The notes beneath the pieces are model-generated. The model saw nothing but the letters and a program-made list of their open reading frames with translations. It made no database searches and was not told where the DNA came from. DNA of 44,123 bases from Desulfovibrio sp. OttesenSCG-928-G15 (GTDB taxonomy: Bacteria > Desulfobacterota > Desulfovibrionia > Desulfovibrionales > Desulfovibrionaceae), in NCBI GenBank assembly GCA_030266525.1, contig JAJDIC010000008.1, positions 1 to 44,123 of the forward strand, given 5' to 3'. Each line of letters opens with the position of its first letter. Position 1 is the stretch's first letter. This document shows positions 1-10,496 of the stretch, piece after piece. Position numbers and translations under genes: made by a program.

Positions 1-82
1 GTCGCCTCACGCATCAAACTTTCCCTTGAACAGGGCAAACGTTTAGAAACGGCGTTCTCACGCCGACTGGGGGTAAAGCTCG

Positions 83-1018
83 ATGAATGTATTGCTGATA
101 GCGGGCGGTTGGTCCAGCGAACGTGATGTCTCCCTCTCCGGAGGCAAAGGCATCAAAAAAGCCCTGCTCAAACTCGGGCACTCGGTAACGGAATATGACC
201 CGGCGCTCTCGCTCGACGGCCTGGTGGATGCAGCGCGCGATAAGGATTTCGCCTTTATCAACCTGCACGGCTCGCCTGGTGAAGACGGGCTTATCCAGGC
301 CATGCTGGAACAGGTTGGCTGCCCCTATCAGGGGGCTGGGCCTGCCGCTTCCATTCTGGCCCTTAACAAGGCCGCCGCAAAGGTGCTGTTTGCCGGGGCA
401 GGGCTGAACACCGCCCCGTACCACCTGTTAACGGAAAAACCGGAAAAAGACTGGCAGCCCATGCTGCGTTATCCGCTTTTCATCAAGGCCAATACCGGCG
501 GCTCAAGCCTGCACATGGAAAAGGTGGAACACCCGGAAGATTTGCCCGCCGCACTGAACAGGCTGTTTTCCGTGGATACCGCCCTTCTTGTGGAAACAGC
601 CATTGAGGGACTTGAAATAACCTGTGGCGTGCTTGGCAAGCTGGAAGGCGGTACGGAAGTGCCTGCATCTTTGCCCACCATTTTGATCAAGCCTTCCTCC
701 GGCAAGGTGTTTGACTACACAAGCAAATATTCTCCCGGCGGTGCGGAAGAAATATGCCCCGCTCCGGTTTCTGATGCGATTAACAAAAAAATCCAGGAAA
801 TGGCCCTTGCCGCGCACAAGGCCCTTGGCTGCTCCGGCTACAGCCGGGCCGACTTTATTGTGCCTGAGAACGCAGAGCCGGTTCTTCTGGAAGTCAATAC
901 GCTTCCGGGCATGACCCCCACAAGCCTTCTGCCCCAGGAAGCCGCTGCAACAGGACTTTCTTTTGAGCAGCTTGTCGCACGGCTTATGGAGCTTGGGCTG
1001 AAACGCTTTGGGCGCTAA
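83..1018 (+). CDS. ddl: D-alanine--D-alanine ligase
   Basis: This 311-residue ATP-grasp ligase joins two D-alanines in the cytoplasm to make the dipeptide of peptidoglycan precursors. The N-terminal motif GGWSSERDVSLSG (residues 8-20) is the usual Ddl D-Ala site 1 signature, HGSPGEDG lies at 62-69, the ATP-grasp strand KANTGGSS follows near 135, and the metal-binding EVNTLPGMT is near 271-279. Length is typical of the family. The ATG has only a weak G-rich stretch upstream (about 68-73), but the start fits the family N-terminus exactly. comM follows 21 nt after the stop, so the two are probably cotranscribed. murI, another cell-wall amino-acid gene, lies far away at the other end of the window. 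The identification is secure. Confidence 0.95.
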   Translation: MNVLLIAGGWSSERDVSLSGGKGIKKALLKLGHSVTEYDPALSLDGLVDAARDKDFAFINLHGSPGEDGLIQAMLEQVGCPYQGAGPAASILALNKAAAKVLFAGAGLNTAPYHLLTEKPEKDWQPMLRYPLFIKANTGGSSLHMEKVEHPEDLPAALNRLFSVDTALLVETAIEGLEITCGVLGKLEGGTEVPASLPTILIKPSSGKVFDYTSKYSPGGAEEICPAPVSDAINKKIQEMALAAHKALGCSGYSRADFIVPENAEPVLLEVNTLPGMTPTSLLPQEAAATGLSFEQLVARLMELGLKRFGR

Positions 1019-1039
1019 GCCTTCAAAGGCCCGCACGAA

Positions 1040-2590
1040 ATGATAGCAAAAATAGCCTGCGGCGCCCTGCACGGAATTGACGCTTTTCGGGTAGACCTGG
1101 AGGTGGATCTTTCCCGCGCCGGTCTACCCGCCTTTACCCTGGTCGGTCTTGCCGAAGGGGCGGTCAAGGAATCGCGTGACAGGGTGCTGGCGGCGCTTCG
1201 CAATGCCAATTTGCGTATTCCCCCTTCGCGTATAACCGTCAACCTTGCCCCGGCAGACAGAAAAAAGGGAGGCAGCTCCTATGACCTGCCGCTGGCTGTC
1301 GGCCTGCTTGTTGCTTCCGGCCAACTGCCGGAAGACGCGGCAAACGGCTTTTTTTTCGCCGGGGAACTTTCGCTCACCGGCGAAGTCAAGCCGGTAAACG
1401 GCATTCTGCCCGTGGCTATTCTGGCCAGAGACCAGGGGGCGAAAGCCTTTTTGACGCCTGTGGAAAACGCCCCGGAAGCCGCCGTGGTCGAAGGGCTTAC
1501 CGTATACGGTGTGCAAAGCCTCGGGCAAGCAGCCGCCTTTCTGGCCGGGCAGGAAACTCTTGAAGCTGCCCGCCCTGCGCGGCAAAGCAACGCCCTTGAC
1601 GGCAAAAACGCGCAGCTTCCCGACTTTGCGGATGTCAAAGGACAGGAATATGCCAAGCGGGCAGTGGAAATTGCCGCGGCAGGCGGGCACAACCTGCTCT
1701 TTCTCGGCCCTCCCGGCAGCGGAAAAACCATGTTGGCCCGCCGCTTTCCCACTGTTCTGCCGCCCCTGTGCTTTGAAGAAGCCCTGGAAGTGACAAAGAT
1801 TTACAGTGTGGCCGGAATGCTGGAGGGAGGCCTGGGAATTATGTCGGAGCGCCCCTTTCGCTCTCCGCACCACACCATATCCGAATACGGCCTGATCGGC
1901 GGCGGGACCATTCCCCGACCGGGGGAAATATCACTGGCCCACAGGGGCGTGCTTTTTCTGGACGAACTGCTGGAATTTCGCAAGCAAACCCTTGAAGTGC
2001 TCCGGCAACCGCTGGAAAGCGGGCAGGTGACCATTGCCAGAGCGGCGCAAAGCCTTACCTATCCGGCCGATTTCATGCTGGTCGCAGCCATGAACCCCTG
2101 CCCCTGCGGCTACCTGACCGACCCGCGCAAAGCCTGCGTGTGCAAGGAGCATGACATACAGCGCTACCGCGCAAGGCTCTCCGGCCCCCTGCTTGATCGC
2201 ATTGACTTGCATGTGGAAGTTCCGGCCGTGCCCTATGTGGACCTAAGCTCCCGCGCACCGGGCAAATCTTCCCTGACAATGCGCCAGAACGTGGAAGCGG
2301 CCAGGGCAATACAGGCAAAACGCTACGCCGGGAGCGCGTTTCGCTGTAACGCGGATATTTCGGGTAAGGCCCTTGCGGAATATTGCGCCCTTGCCCCACA
2401 GGAAGAAGCCTTTCTCGGTGAAGCGGTGAAAAACCTGCACCTGTCTGCCAGGGCATACTCACGCATACTGCGCATCGCCAGGACCATTGCAGACCTGGAA
2501 GCCGCGCCGGGTATCACCGTCGTGCATCTTGCCGAAGCCGTGAACTGCCGCGCTCTGGACAGACCCGCCTTTGGTCAGCAAAACGGCTGA
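1040..2590 (+). CDS. comM: YifB/ComM-family Mg-chelatase-like AAA+ ATPase
   Basis: The 516-residue protein has the full YifB/ComM architecture: an N-terminal ChlI-like domain (about 1-170, with the segment RKKGGSSYDLPLA near 74-86), the AAA+ module with Walker A GPPGSGKT (223-230) and Walker B LFLDEL, and a C-terminal domain. A Cys-rich loop (MNPCPCGY and the later ACVC) sits after Walker B, as in the family. In transformable bacteria ComM is a hexameric helicase that extends branch migration of incoming DNA during recombination. In non-competent bacteria its role is less clear. Start ATG is 21 nt after ddl. Nothing appears truncated, and no other competence gene is in the window. Confidence 0.93.
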   Translation: MIAKIACGALHGIDAFRVDLEVDLSRAGLPAFTLVGLAEGAVKESRDRVLAALRNANLRIPPSRITVNLAPADRKKGGSSYDLPLAVGLLVASGQLPEDAANGFFFAGELSLTGEVKPVNGILPVAILARDQGAKAFLTPVENAPEAAVVEGLTVYGVQSLGQAAAFLAGQETLEAARPARQSNALDGKNAQLPDFADVKGQEYAKRAVEIAAAGGHNLLFLGPPGSGKTMLARRFPTVLPPLCFEEALEVTKIYSVAGMLEGGLGIMSERPFRSPHHTISEYGLIGGGTIPRPGEISLAHRGVLFLDELLEFRKQTLEVLRQPLESGQVTIARAAQSLTYPADFMLVAAMNPCPCGYLTDPRKACVCKEHDIQRYRARLSGPLLDRIDLHVEVPAVPYVDLSSRAPGKSSLTMRQNVEAARAIQAKRYAGSAFRCNADISGKALAEYCALAPQEEAFLGEAVKNLHLSARAYSRILRIARTIADLEAAPGITVVHLAEAVNCRALDRPAFGQQNG

Positions 2591-2760
2591 CACCACCCTC
2601 TTTCCCTCCTTTGCCTTTTTCTTATTTTTTCCGTATGGTGCCGATAGAATAAAACGCTGTCGCAGGTTTTTACGCTTTGTTGTGAACGCATAAAGCGACG
2701 TGGCGGCATCAGAAATTCTATACGCTCACAAATGCTCCCTTATGGAGAAAAGGTACGGCC

Positions 2761-3721
2761 ATGCGCCTTTCATATATACTTTCCCTGTTGCCGGATAGCG
2801 CAGCTCCTGCCAGCGCAGTACAACCCTCCCTTTGGGCACAAAGCGCCCTGGGCGCCTCTGCCGGCGATTCAATACTGGACGGCAGCTTTCTTGGATCGGT
2901 GTTGTTTGGCACGCCCTATGAGGGCATTGGCTCTGTTGACATCATCGTTCTGGTTCTTCTCGGCTACCTTACCGCCCGTCTGCTGAACAGCAGACGCAGC
3001 GGGTCGGATGAAGACCGCTTCAATGCCGGAGACAGAAGAGACTCGCCCCCGGGTTTTCCTGGCCGGGAAAATGATACAAGCGCCCCCCCCCCGGCAAAAC
3101 CGGGACCCGCTTGCGCCCCAAAACGACAACGCCCCCCGCGGCAATACCGGCGGGCCCCAAAACGACCACGCCCCCAACACGCCCAGTGATAACGCCTGGA
3201 CGCGCAAGCTGGGCGGGCAGCACGCTTCGGGTTCTGCCCGTCCGGTCAGAACGCGCCCGACCACGGTGCAGGAAAACGCCGCTGCCATGTGGGGGGCCTT
3301 AAGCGGCACTCCGGTGGAAGAGGAGCTTCCGTCTGTGGCCCCCGGGGTGCAGGTGCCGCGCGGCTTTGACGTGAAGGATTTTCTTGAAGGGGCCAGAGTG
3401 CTGTACAGCAAGCTCCAAACAGCCTGGGCCGCTCGCGAACTGGAAGGCCTTATTCCCTTTACCACGCCGGAAATGATGCTGCTTTTGCAAAAGCAGGCAG
3501 CTAAAAACCCGGAGCCGTCAACGGTTGATATTGTTCTCGTAAATGCGGAGCTTGAGAAATTCCTTGAAGACAAGGGGCAGGATACGGCCACGGTTCTTTT
3601 TCATGTAACCATGCGCTTTGGCGAAAACGCCACGCCCGAAGTTATTGACGAAATATGGCATTTTGTACGCACGTCCGCAGATGGCGGAACGTGGCGGCTT
3701 TCCGGCATTGATGCTGCATAG
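2761..3721 (+). pseudogene. Tim44-like domain protein, frameshifted at a C10 tract
   Basis: Two overlapping reading frames together make one plausible protein. Frame one (2761-3189) gives an N-terminus with a hydrophobic segment (VDIIVLVLLGYLTARLL) preceded by a glycine-rich FGTPYEGIG, then runs into basic, low-complexity nonsense. Frame two carries the C-terminal Tim44-like fold (about 3360-3718, beginning GFDVKDFLEGARVLYSKL) to the stop at 3721. The switch point is a run of ten C at 3083-3092, and removing one C fuses the frames into about 319 residues. Bacterial Tim44-like proteins are membrane-anchored and of unclear function. This may be true decay, slipped-strand phase variation or a sequencing error. 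An ATG at 3008 could start the second frame, but the protein would lack its membrane anchor. Confidence 0.75.
3083..3092 (+). repeat. Homopolymer (C)10 at the frameshift point
   Basis: Ten consecutive C lie inside the Tim44-like gene exactly where the reading frame must shift by one base. Tracts of this length are prone to polymerase slippage in cells and to length errors in sequencing. Confidence 0.95.
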
Positions 3722-3824
3722 AGTAAATCCATTGGTATGGTAGCAGACTCTTTGTGTATAGATTTTACCCACTGTTTTTCACACAGCCCGAGTATACGGC
3801 AGTGACAGTATAAGGCGCCCTTTC

Positions 3825-5534
3825 ATGGACGACAGTATTTTTGGTTTATCCCCCAGGCGGCTTAATGGAAAAGCCGCTTTTCCTGACTCCTGGCTTACCA
3901 TAACCCCGCTTGGCGGGCTTGGTGAAATCGGCATGAACTGCATGGTATGGGCCACCCCCGGCTCCATGGCCATTGTGGACTGCGGCCTGATGTTCCCCAG
4001 CGACTACCACCTGGGTGTGGATGTTATCATCCCCCGCTTTGACTTCATCAAGGAACACAAGGACGAAATCAAGGGCGTGGTGCTCACCCATGGTCATGAA
4101 GATCATATCGGCGCCCTGCCCTGGCTTGTGCCGCACATTTCCGCGCCCATTTACGGCTCACCCTTCACCCTCACCCTGGTGGAGCACAAACTGCGCGAGC
4201 GCGGCCTGCTTGACCGGGTTGAGCTGGTAGAAATCGGCCCGTCAAACCCCCTTGTGCTCGGCGACATGACGTTTCACGTTTTTCCCGTGTGCCACAGTAT
4301 TATTGACGGATACGCCTTTGGGGTGGAAACCCCGGCGGGCAAGGTTGTGCACACCGGCGACTTTAAAATTGACCCCAATCCGCTGGAAGGACCAGGCACC
4401 AATCTGGCCCAGTTCCGACAGTTCGCAGGCAAGGACGGAGCAGCCCTGTTGCTTTCAGACTCTACCAACGTGGAGCGCGAGGGGCGCTCGCTTTCCGAGC
4501 GTGAGGTTGCGGCCAATTTGCAGCTTTTGTTCAAGTCGGCCAAAAGCCGAATTATTGTGACCCTGTTTTCAAGCCATATCCAGCGAATACAGGAAGTGTT
4601 CGATTGTGCGGATGAAACAGGCAGAGCCGTGGTGGTGGGTGGACGCAGCCTGGTCAACAACATAGGCATGGCCCAGGACCTGGGCAGGCTCCGGCCCCCC
4701 AAAGTGCTGTATACCGATGCTTCCGCCGCCCCGCCCCTGGATGACGACAAGGTCGTTCTGCTGGTGACCGGCTCACAGGGCGAACCCCTTTCTGCCCTTT
4801 CGCGCATTACCTCCGGCGGGCACAAGAATTTAAGCATCCACGAAGGCGACATGGTTATCATGTCGTCCCGGCTTATTCCCGGCAACACCATGGCGGTAAA
4901 CACCCTGGTGAACAACCTCTACCGCCTTGGCGCGGAAGTGTATTACGACAAGGAACATCCGGTCCACGCTTCGGGCCACGCCCAGCAAAAAGAGCTGGTG
5001 GAAATGCTCCGGGCCGTGAAGCCGCGCAATTTCGTTCCCGTGCATGGCGAATACCGTCACCTGGTCAAGCATGTGCGACTGGCCGTAGCCAATGGCGTTG
5101 CAGAGGTGAACGCCCAGGTTATTGAAAACGGTCAACCCTTTACCTTGACCCCTTCCGGCATTGCCCTGGAAGAGCCCATACTGGCCCAGTCCACCCTGGT
5201 GGACGGCAAGGGCGTGGGCGATGTGGGGCAGGCAGTGCTCAAGGAACGGCACATCCTTGGCGGCGAAGGTATGGTGGTGGTGGTACTCATCCTGGATGAA
5301 AGCACCTGGTCCATCCTCAAAGGGCCGGACATTTTTTCCAAGGGCTTTGTGTTTGAACAGCAATACGACCATGTGCTGGAAGATGCGAAGTGTCTTGTGC
5401 TTGACGCGATAGAGGGCCATGAAACCGGCGACGTGGAAAAATTGCAGGAGCGCATTCGCTCATCCTTGCGTCGCTTTTTCCGTAAAATATTGGGGCGCGA
5501 TCCGATTATCGTGCCCGTAGTCACAGCTGTGTAA
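3825..5534 (+). CDS. rnj: Ribonuclease J
   Basis: This 569-residue beta-CASP metallo-beta-lactamase processes and degrades RNA in the cytoplasm, with endonuclease and 5'-to-3' exonuclease activity in characterised homologues. The catalytic zinc motif HGHEDHIG is at residues 89-96. Further family signatures are HTGDFKID in the lactamase core, DSTNVEREG, the HASGHAQQKEL block and PVHGEYRHL. The protein opens with a short family-typical leader before ITPLGGLGEIGMN. Length matches RNase J. It is preceded by about 100 nt containing a possible promoter (AT-rich TATAGATTTT near 3760) and followed by 43 nt before the RND adaptor, so readthrough is possible but not shown. Confidence 0.95.
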   Translation: MDDSIFGLSPRRLNGKAAFPDSWLTITPLGGLGEIGMNCMVWATPGSMAIVDCGLMFPSDYHLGVDVIIPRFDFIKEHKDEIKGVVLTHGHEDHIGALPWLVPHISAPIYGSPFTLTLVEHKLRERGLLDRVELVEIGPSNPLVLGDMTFHVFPVCHSIIDGYAFGVETPAGKVVHTGDFKIDPNPLEGPGTNLAQFRQFAGKDGAALLLSDSTNVEREGRSLSEREVAANLQLLFKSAKSRIIVTLFSSHIQRIQEVFDCADETGRAVVVGGRSLVNNIGMAQDLGRLRPPKVLYTDASAAPPLDDDKVVLLVTGSQGEPLSALSRITSGGHKNLSIHEGDMVIMSSRLIPGNTMAVNTLVNNLYRLGAEVYYDKEHPVHASGHAQQKELVEMLRAVKPRNFVPVHGEYRHLVKHVRLAVANGVAEVNAQVIENGQPFTLTPSGIALEEPILAQSTLVDGKGVGDVGQAVLKERHILGGEGMVVVVLILDESTWSILKGPDIFSKGFVFEQQYDHVLEDAKCLVLDAIEGHETGDVEKLQERIRSSLRRFFRKILGRDPIIVPVVTAV

Positions 5535-5577
5535 TTCTTGTTTTTGTATATCTGTATTTTTTTGACGAGTTTCACTC

Positions 5578-7335
5578 ATGAACTATGAACCAGTCCGTTT
5601 TCCTCTGGCAAAAATCATTATTGGCCTGCTCGTGCTTGGCGCCGCGCTGTACGGCTATTCGCGTTTCGGAAAAAAAGAAGCGCACAGGGGCGGCTTAAAA
5701 CCTCTTGCCGTCAGGGTTGCCGTGGTCAAGCTCGGCTCAATGGATGTATTCATTCAGGGCCTTGGCACCGTTACATCGCCTAACACGGTAACGGTTAAAA
5801 GCCGCGTGGACGGGCAACTCATGTCGCTGTATTTCACGGAAGGCCAAATGGTCGCCCAGGGGGAACTGCTTGCGGAAATAGACCCCCGCCCCTTCCGAAC
5901 CCAGTTGCAACAAGCCAAAGGCACCCTGGCCCGCGAACAGGCCCAGCTCAAGGACGCAGAACTTGACTTGCAGCGTTATCGCAAACTTATCAAAGAGCAA
6001 TCGGTTTCCCAGCAACAGCTACAGTCGCAAGAAGGTCTGGTTGGACAGTCTCGCGGCGGGGTGCAGTCCAGCGCAGCGGCGGTTGCCGAAGCGGAGCTTC
6101 AGCTTTCCTACACCCGCATCACCGCGCCCATTACCGGTCGGGTCGGCCTGCGCAAGGTGGATGTCGGCAACATGATCCGCGCGTCTGACAGTAACGGTCT
6201 GGTTGTGATTACCCAGATAGATCCCATGCATGTGATCTTTACCCTGGTGGAAAAAGACATTCCCACCGTGCTTCGGGCCATGCGCAATACGCGTCTGGAG
6301 GTGCAGGCCTGGGGGCAGGACAACAAAACCCTTCTTGGCACAGGCCAGCTGCTTACCCTGGACAACCAGATTGACACCGCCACCGGCACGGTCAAGGCCA
6401 AGGCCGAATTTCACAACGCGGACCGCATGCTCTTTCCCAACCAGTTCGTCAATGCCAGGCTGAAAGTAGCTACGCTGGAGAATGCGCTGATAATTCCTTC
6501 TTCCGCGGTGCAGCGTAATAATAACGGTTTTTTCGTCTACGCGGTGCGTGAAGGCAAAACCAGAGCCCAGAATATTGTCACCGGCCATTCCACAGACACG
6601 CACACTGTAGTCACATCCGGCCTTACTGTCGGAGAAATTGTGGTCATTGACGGCGTGGACAGGCTGCGAGACGGCATGCCGGTTACCTATGAAGCCCCGG
6701 AAGGCGCGCAAGGCCGCGACGGCAGTGAAAACGGTCAGCCGCCAGCCCGCCCCGCAAAACGCGGAGAACGGCCTGAAGCACAAACAGGGGCGCCGACGGA
6801 TAATCCTTCCCCTCATCCCGGAGGCCAATCCGGCAGTCAGCCGAGCGGGCAGTCCGGCTATCAACCGGGCGCACCGGGCGCTACACCGGATGCAACACAG
6901 GGGCAAGCCCCGGCAAGCCAAAGCGCGGCACCTGCTACGCAACAGCCTGCGGAAGAGGGAGTCTCTGAAACGCAGGGCGCTGCCGCCCAAGGCGCTCCGG
7001 GAGCGGCAGTAAAAGAGGCTTCCGGTCAGTCCGCACAGGACGAGCCTGCCACAAAAGCCGCGAGTACCGCTCCTTCTACGGCTTTGCCCGTGGCCCAAAA
7101 CCCTGCCCCGGCGAAGTCCGCAGCCGTTCCGGCGACTGGCCTGTCAAACGACAAGGCAACCGGCAAGCCAACAGCCCGGGCAGCGGCAAAACAGCCGCCC
7201 GCCGCAAAAGGCAAGCAAGCTGCCGCCGCAAAGGCCTCTTCGGCTCCGAAAAAGGCCGCGCAAAGCCCCGCAAAATCTTCCGGCAAGAAAACTTCGCCCG
7301 CAAAGTCCGCTAAAACCGGAAACAAAAAACGCTAA
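5578..7335 (+). CDS. RND efflux periplasmic adaptor (MdtA-like) with long low-complexity tail
   Basis: The protein is a 585-residue membrane-fusion (HlyD-type) subunit linking an inner-membrane RND pump to an outer-membrane channel. An N-terminal membrane anchor (about residues 13-28) precedes the barrel/lipoyl halves (GTVTSPNTVTVKSRVDG and ITAPITGRVGLRKVDVGNMI) flanking an alpha-hairpin. The canonical adaptor ends near residue 372. After that come about 210 residues rich in Ala, Pro, Gln and Gly, becoming Lys-rich at the end. Typical MdtA is about 415 residues, so this tail is extra and presumably disordered in the periplasm. The pump gene follows after 51 nt, forming an adaptor-pump operon. 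No outer-membrane factor is encoded nearby. Substrate is unknown. Confidence 0.9.
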   Translation: MNYEPVRFPLAKIIIGLLVLGAALYGYSRFGKKEAHRGGLKPLAVRVAVVKLGSMDVFIQGLGTVTSPNTVTVKSRVDGQLMSLYFTEGQMVAQGELLAEIDPRPFRTQLQQAKGTLAREQAQLKDAELDLQRYRKLIKEQSVSQQQLQSQEGLVGQSRGGVQSSAAAVAEAELQLSYTRITAPITGRVGLRKVDVGNMIRASDSNGLVVITQIDPMHVIFTLVEKDIPTVLRAMRNTRLEVQAWGQDNKTLLGTGQLLTLDNQIDTATGTVKAKAEFHNADRMLFPNQFVNARLKVATLENALIIPSSAVQRNNNGFFVYAVREGKTRAQNIVTGHSTDTHTVVTSGLTVGEIVVIDGVDRLRDGMPVTYEAPEGAQGRDGSENGQPPARPAKRGERPEAQTGAPTDNPSPHPGGQSGSQPSGQSGYQPGAPGATPDATQGQAPASQSAAPATQQPAEEGVSETQGAAAQGAPGAAVKEASGQSAQDEPATKAASTAPSTALPVAQNPAPAKSAAVPATGLSNDKATGKPTARAAAKQPPAAKGKQAAAAKASSAPKKAAQSPAKSSGKKTSPAKSAKTGNKKR

Positions 7336-7386
7336 TCCCCTTACCGCCCAACAAGCAGGCACGAATACCCGGAGCGAACAAAGCGT

Positions 7387-10300
7387 ATGGCAAACCCTTC
7401 CCGCCTATTCATCCTGCGGCCGGTAGCGACTTCGCTTCTGATGGCCGCGCTGCTTCTTGCGGGTCTTCTTGCCTACAGAAACCTGCCCATTTCCGCCTTG
7501 CCCGAAATAGACTACCCGACCATTCAGGTTGTCACCCTGTATCCCGGGGCAAGCCCGGACGTGATTACCTCCGGCATTACCGCGCCGCTGGAACAACAGT
7601 TCGGACAAATGCCGGGACTTAACCGCATGTCTTCTCAGAGTTCGGGCGGGGCCTCGGTAATCACTTTGCAGTTCACCCTTGAGATGAGCATGGACGTAGC
7701 CGTCCAGCAGGTCCAGGCCGCGATCAACCAGGCAAACAGTTATCTGCCGAACGATTTGCCGAACCCGCCCATTTACAACAAGGTCAACCCGGCGGACCCG
7801 CCAATCATGATCCTGTCTGCCTCTTCCTCAGGCATGCCCCTGTATAAGCTGCAAGACCTGGTGGATACGCGCATCGCCCAAAAAATATCGCAAATTTCCG
7901 GGGTCGGCCTGGTCAGCCTTTCCGGCGGACACAAGCCCGCCGTCAGGGTGCAGGTAAACCCGCGCCTTCTGGCCTCTTACGGCCTGTCCATGGAAGATGT
8001 GCGCACTGCCGTATCCAACGCCAACGTAAATACGGCCAAGGGCAGTTTTGACGGGCCGGAGCGTTCTTCCACCATTGACTCCAACGACCAGCTTCGCAGC
8101 GCGGATGAATACCGTCAGCTGATAATCGGCGTTAAAAACGATGCGCCCATCTTCCTGTCCGCAGTGGCAGACCTTGTGGACGCGGCGGAAAACGAACGCC
8201 TGGCCGCCTGGCACGACACCACGCCCGCCATTATCATGAACATCCAGCGCCAGCCGGGTGCCAACATCATCAAGGTGGCAGATGAAATCAAGGAACTGCT
8301 GCCCGGTCTGCGCAACGCCCTGCCCGGCAATGTCACCCTTGAAATTATTACGGACAGGACCGTGACCACCCGGGCCACCGTGACTGATGTTCAGCTTGAG
8401 CTCTGCCTGGCTGTTGTGCTGGTAATTTTCATTATGTATCTGTTTTTACGCAATATTCCTGCCACAATCATTCCGGGCGTCGCGGTGCCGCTCTCACTGG
8501 TGGGCAGCTTTGCCATTGTGTATTTCCTTGGGTACTCCATCAACAACCTGACCCTTATGGCCCTGACCATTGCCACCGGCTTTGTGGTGGATGACGCCAT
8601 TGTTGTGACCGAAAACATCAGCCGTTACCTGGAAGAAGGCCATTCCCCCCTGGAGGCCGCGATCAAAGGGGCGGGGCAAATCGGCTTTACCATCATTTCG
8701 CTTACCATTTCCCTGGTTGCCGTGCTCATCCCCCTTCTGTTCATGGGCGATGTCGTGGGGCGTCTGTTCCGCGAGTTTGCCGTAACCCTGGCTGTCTCCA
8801 TCCTGCTTTCGGCGGTTATCTCGCTGACCCTTACCCCCATGATGTGCGCCTATCTGCTTCGCCCGCTTGACGGGCACGGACACGGGCAGGAAAACCCGGT
8901 CAAGACCGGTCTGTGGAACCGCATTGTCAGCCTGTACGACCGCCTGCTACTCACGGTTCTGGACCATCAGGGCATTACCCTTGCTGTTGCCGTGGGCACG
9001 CTTGTGCTTACGGCCTTCCTGTATGTAATTGTTCCCAAAGGCTTTTTCCCGGTGCAGGATACCGGCCTGATTGCCGGTATCACCGAAGCGCCGCAAAGCA
9101 TCGGCTTTCAGGCCATGGGCGAACGGCAAACCCTTATCGCCGCAAAAGTTCTGGAAGATGAAGATGTAGCCGGGCTTTCTTCCTTCATCGGGGTGGACGG
9201 CACAAACGCCACCCTGAACAGCGGGCGCATGTCCATCAACCTGAAGCCTTTGAGCGAGCGCAGCGCCAGAGCGCCGGAAATAATACGGCGGCTCAACGAG
9301 TCCCTGGCAGACATACCCGGCATCACGCTCTACATGCAGCCGACTCAAGATATTACCATCGAAGACAAGGTTTCGCGCACCCAGTACCAGTGCAACATAG
9401 AATCCCTGTCTCTTAATGACCTGCAACAATGGGTTCCCGCGCTGGTTAACGCGCTGCAAGAGCGCGATGAGCTGGCCGAGGTCGCCTCGGACTTGCAGGC
9501 CGGGGGCAAGCAGGCGTACATCGCCATTAACCGGGACCGGGCGAGCACGCTCGGCGTAAGCGCATCGGAAATTGACAGCGCCCTGTACAATGCCTTTGGG
9601 CAGCGCATGATATCGACCATATTCACCCAGACCAGCCAGTACAGGGTTATTCTTGAAGTGAAGCCGGAGTTTCGTAGCGACCCGTCCAGCATTGAGCATA
9701 TGTACATCCCCGGAAACAACGGCAGCATGGTGCCGCTCTCGGCGGTGGTGGAATTGCAAGAGCGCAACACGCCCCTTGTCATCAACCGCCAGGGCCAGTT
9801 CCCCTCTGCTACCATCTCTTTTAACCTGGGCGAAGGGGCCAGCCTTGGCGAAGCCGTTGCCGCCATTGAGGAAACCGCCGCTGCCATCGGCCTGCCCGCC
9901 AGCCTGCCACTGACTTTTGAAGGCGCGGCCAAGGCGTTTCAGTCTTCCCTTTCGGGCACGCTCTGGCTCATACTGGCGGCCATTGTCACCATGTATATCG
10001 TGCTGGGCGTGCTGTATGAGCATTACATCCACCCGGTAACCATTTTGTCCACCCTGCCCTCGGCCGGGGTGGGCGCGCTGCTCGCCTTGATGCTTTTCGG
10101 TATGGACCTTGGCATCGTAGGCATTATTGGTATAATTCTGTTGATCGGCATCGTGAAGAAAAACGCCATCATGATGATTGACTTTGCGCTGGAGGCAGAG
10201 CGCCACGAAGGCAAAAGCGCCAGAGAAGCCATTCACCAGGCCTGTCTCCTGCGCCTGCGGCCTATCCTGATGACCACCATGGCCGCGCTGTTCAGCGCCC

Positions 10301-10479
10301 TGCCCATGATGCTGGGAAGCGGTATGGGGTCTGAACTGCGCCAACCGCTCGGCGTGACCATGGTGGGCGGGCTTCTGGTCAGCCAGGTGCTGACCCTGTT
10401 CACAACCCCGGTCATCTATCTGGCCTTTGATCGTCTTTCCCACTGGCGCAGGGGCACAACGCCGCCCCAGGCCGCTTGA
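7387..10479 (+). CDS. RND multidrug efflux pump, MdtB/MdtC-like (HAE1 family)
   Basis: This 1030-residue inner-membrane transporter exports substrates using the proton gradient. It has the duplicated RND plan: a first membrane helix ([15 protein letters not shown]), a large periplasmic porter loop beginning [20 protein letters not shown], the proton-relay pair in [13 protein letters not shown] (about residue 400), a second periplasmic loop, and a terminal helix block with [18 protein letters not shown]. Length is normal for the HAE1 group. It is cotranscribed with the adaptor upstream. The stop is followed by a small zinc-ribbon gene 17 nt downstream. Sequence style resembles MdtB/C rather than AcrB, but whether the pump is a homotrimer and what it exports cannot be told from sequence. 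Confidence 0.93.
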   Translation: MANPSRLFILRPVATSLLMAALLLAGLLAYRNLPISALPEIDYPTIQVVTLYPGASPDVITSGITAPLEQQFGQMPGLNRMSSQSSGGASVITLQFTLEMSMDVAVQQVQAAINQANSYLPNDLPNPPIYNKVNPADPPIMILSASSSGMPLYKLQDLVDTRIAQKISQISGVGLVSLSGGHKPAVRVQVNPRLLASYGLSMEDVRTAVSNANVNTAKGSFDGPERSSTIDSNDQLRSADEYRQLIIGVKNDAPIFLSAVADLVDAAENERLAAWHDTTPAIIMNIQRQPGANIIKVADEIKELLPGLRNALPGNVTLEIITDRTVTTRATVTDVQLELCLAVVLVIFIMYLFLRNIPATIIPGVAVPLSLVGSFAIVYFLGYSINNLTLMALTIATGFVVDDAIVVTENISRYLEEGHSPLEAAIKGAGQIGFTIISLTISLVAVLIPLLFMGDVVGRLFREFAVTLAVSILLSAVISLTLTPMMCAYLLRPLDGHGHGQENPVKTGLWNRIVSLYDRLLLTVLDHQGITLAVAVGTLVLTAFLYVIVPKGFFPVQDTGLIAGITEAPQSIGFQAMGERQTLIAAKVLEDEDVAGLSSFIGVDGTNATLNSGRMSINLKPLSERSARAPEIIRRLNESLADIPGITLYMQPTQDITIEDKVSRTQYQCNIESLSLNDLQQWVPALVNALQERDELAEVASDLQAGGKQAYIAINRDRASTLGVSASEIDSALYNAFGQRMISTIFTQTSQYRVILEVKPEFRSDPSSIEHMYIPGNNGSMVPLSAVVELQERNTPLVINRQGQFPSATISFNLGEGASLGEAVAAIEETAAAIGLPASLPLTFEGAAKAFQSSLSGTLWLILAAIVTMYIVLGVLYEHYIHPVTILSTLPSAGVGALLALMLFGMDLGIVGIIGIILLIGIVKKNAIMMIDFALEAERHEGKSAREAIHQACLLRLRPILMTTMAALFSALPMMLGSGMGSELRQPLGVTMVGGLLVSQVLTLFTTPVIYLAFDRLSHWRRGTTPPQAA

Positions 10480-10496
10480 GCTACAAGGAACATCAT

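Noticed and set aside
1..129. Open frame from the window edge (VASRIKLSLEQGKRLETAF and on), vaguely like an ATP synthase delta-subunit C-terminus.
   Set aside because: It runs 47 nt into ddl before a stop and lacks the conserved end of the delta subunit. Too short to assign; it may be the tail of an upstream gene or chance.
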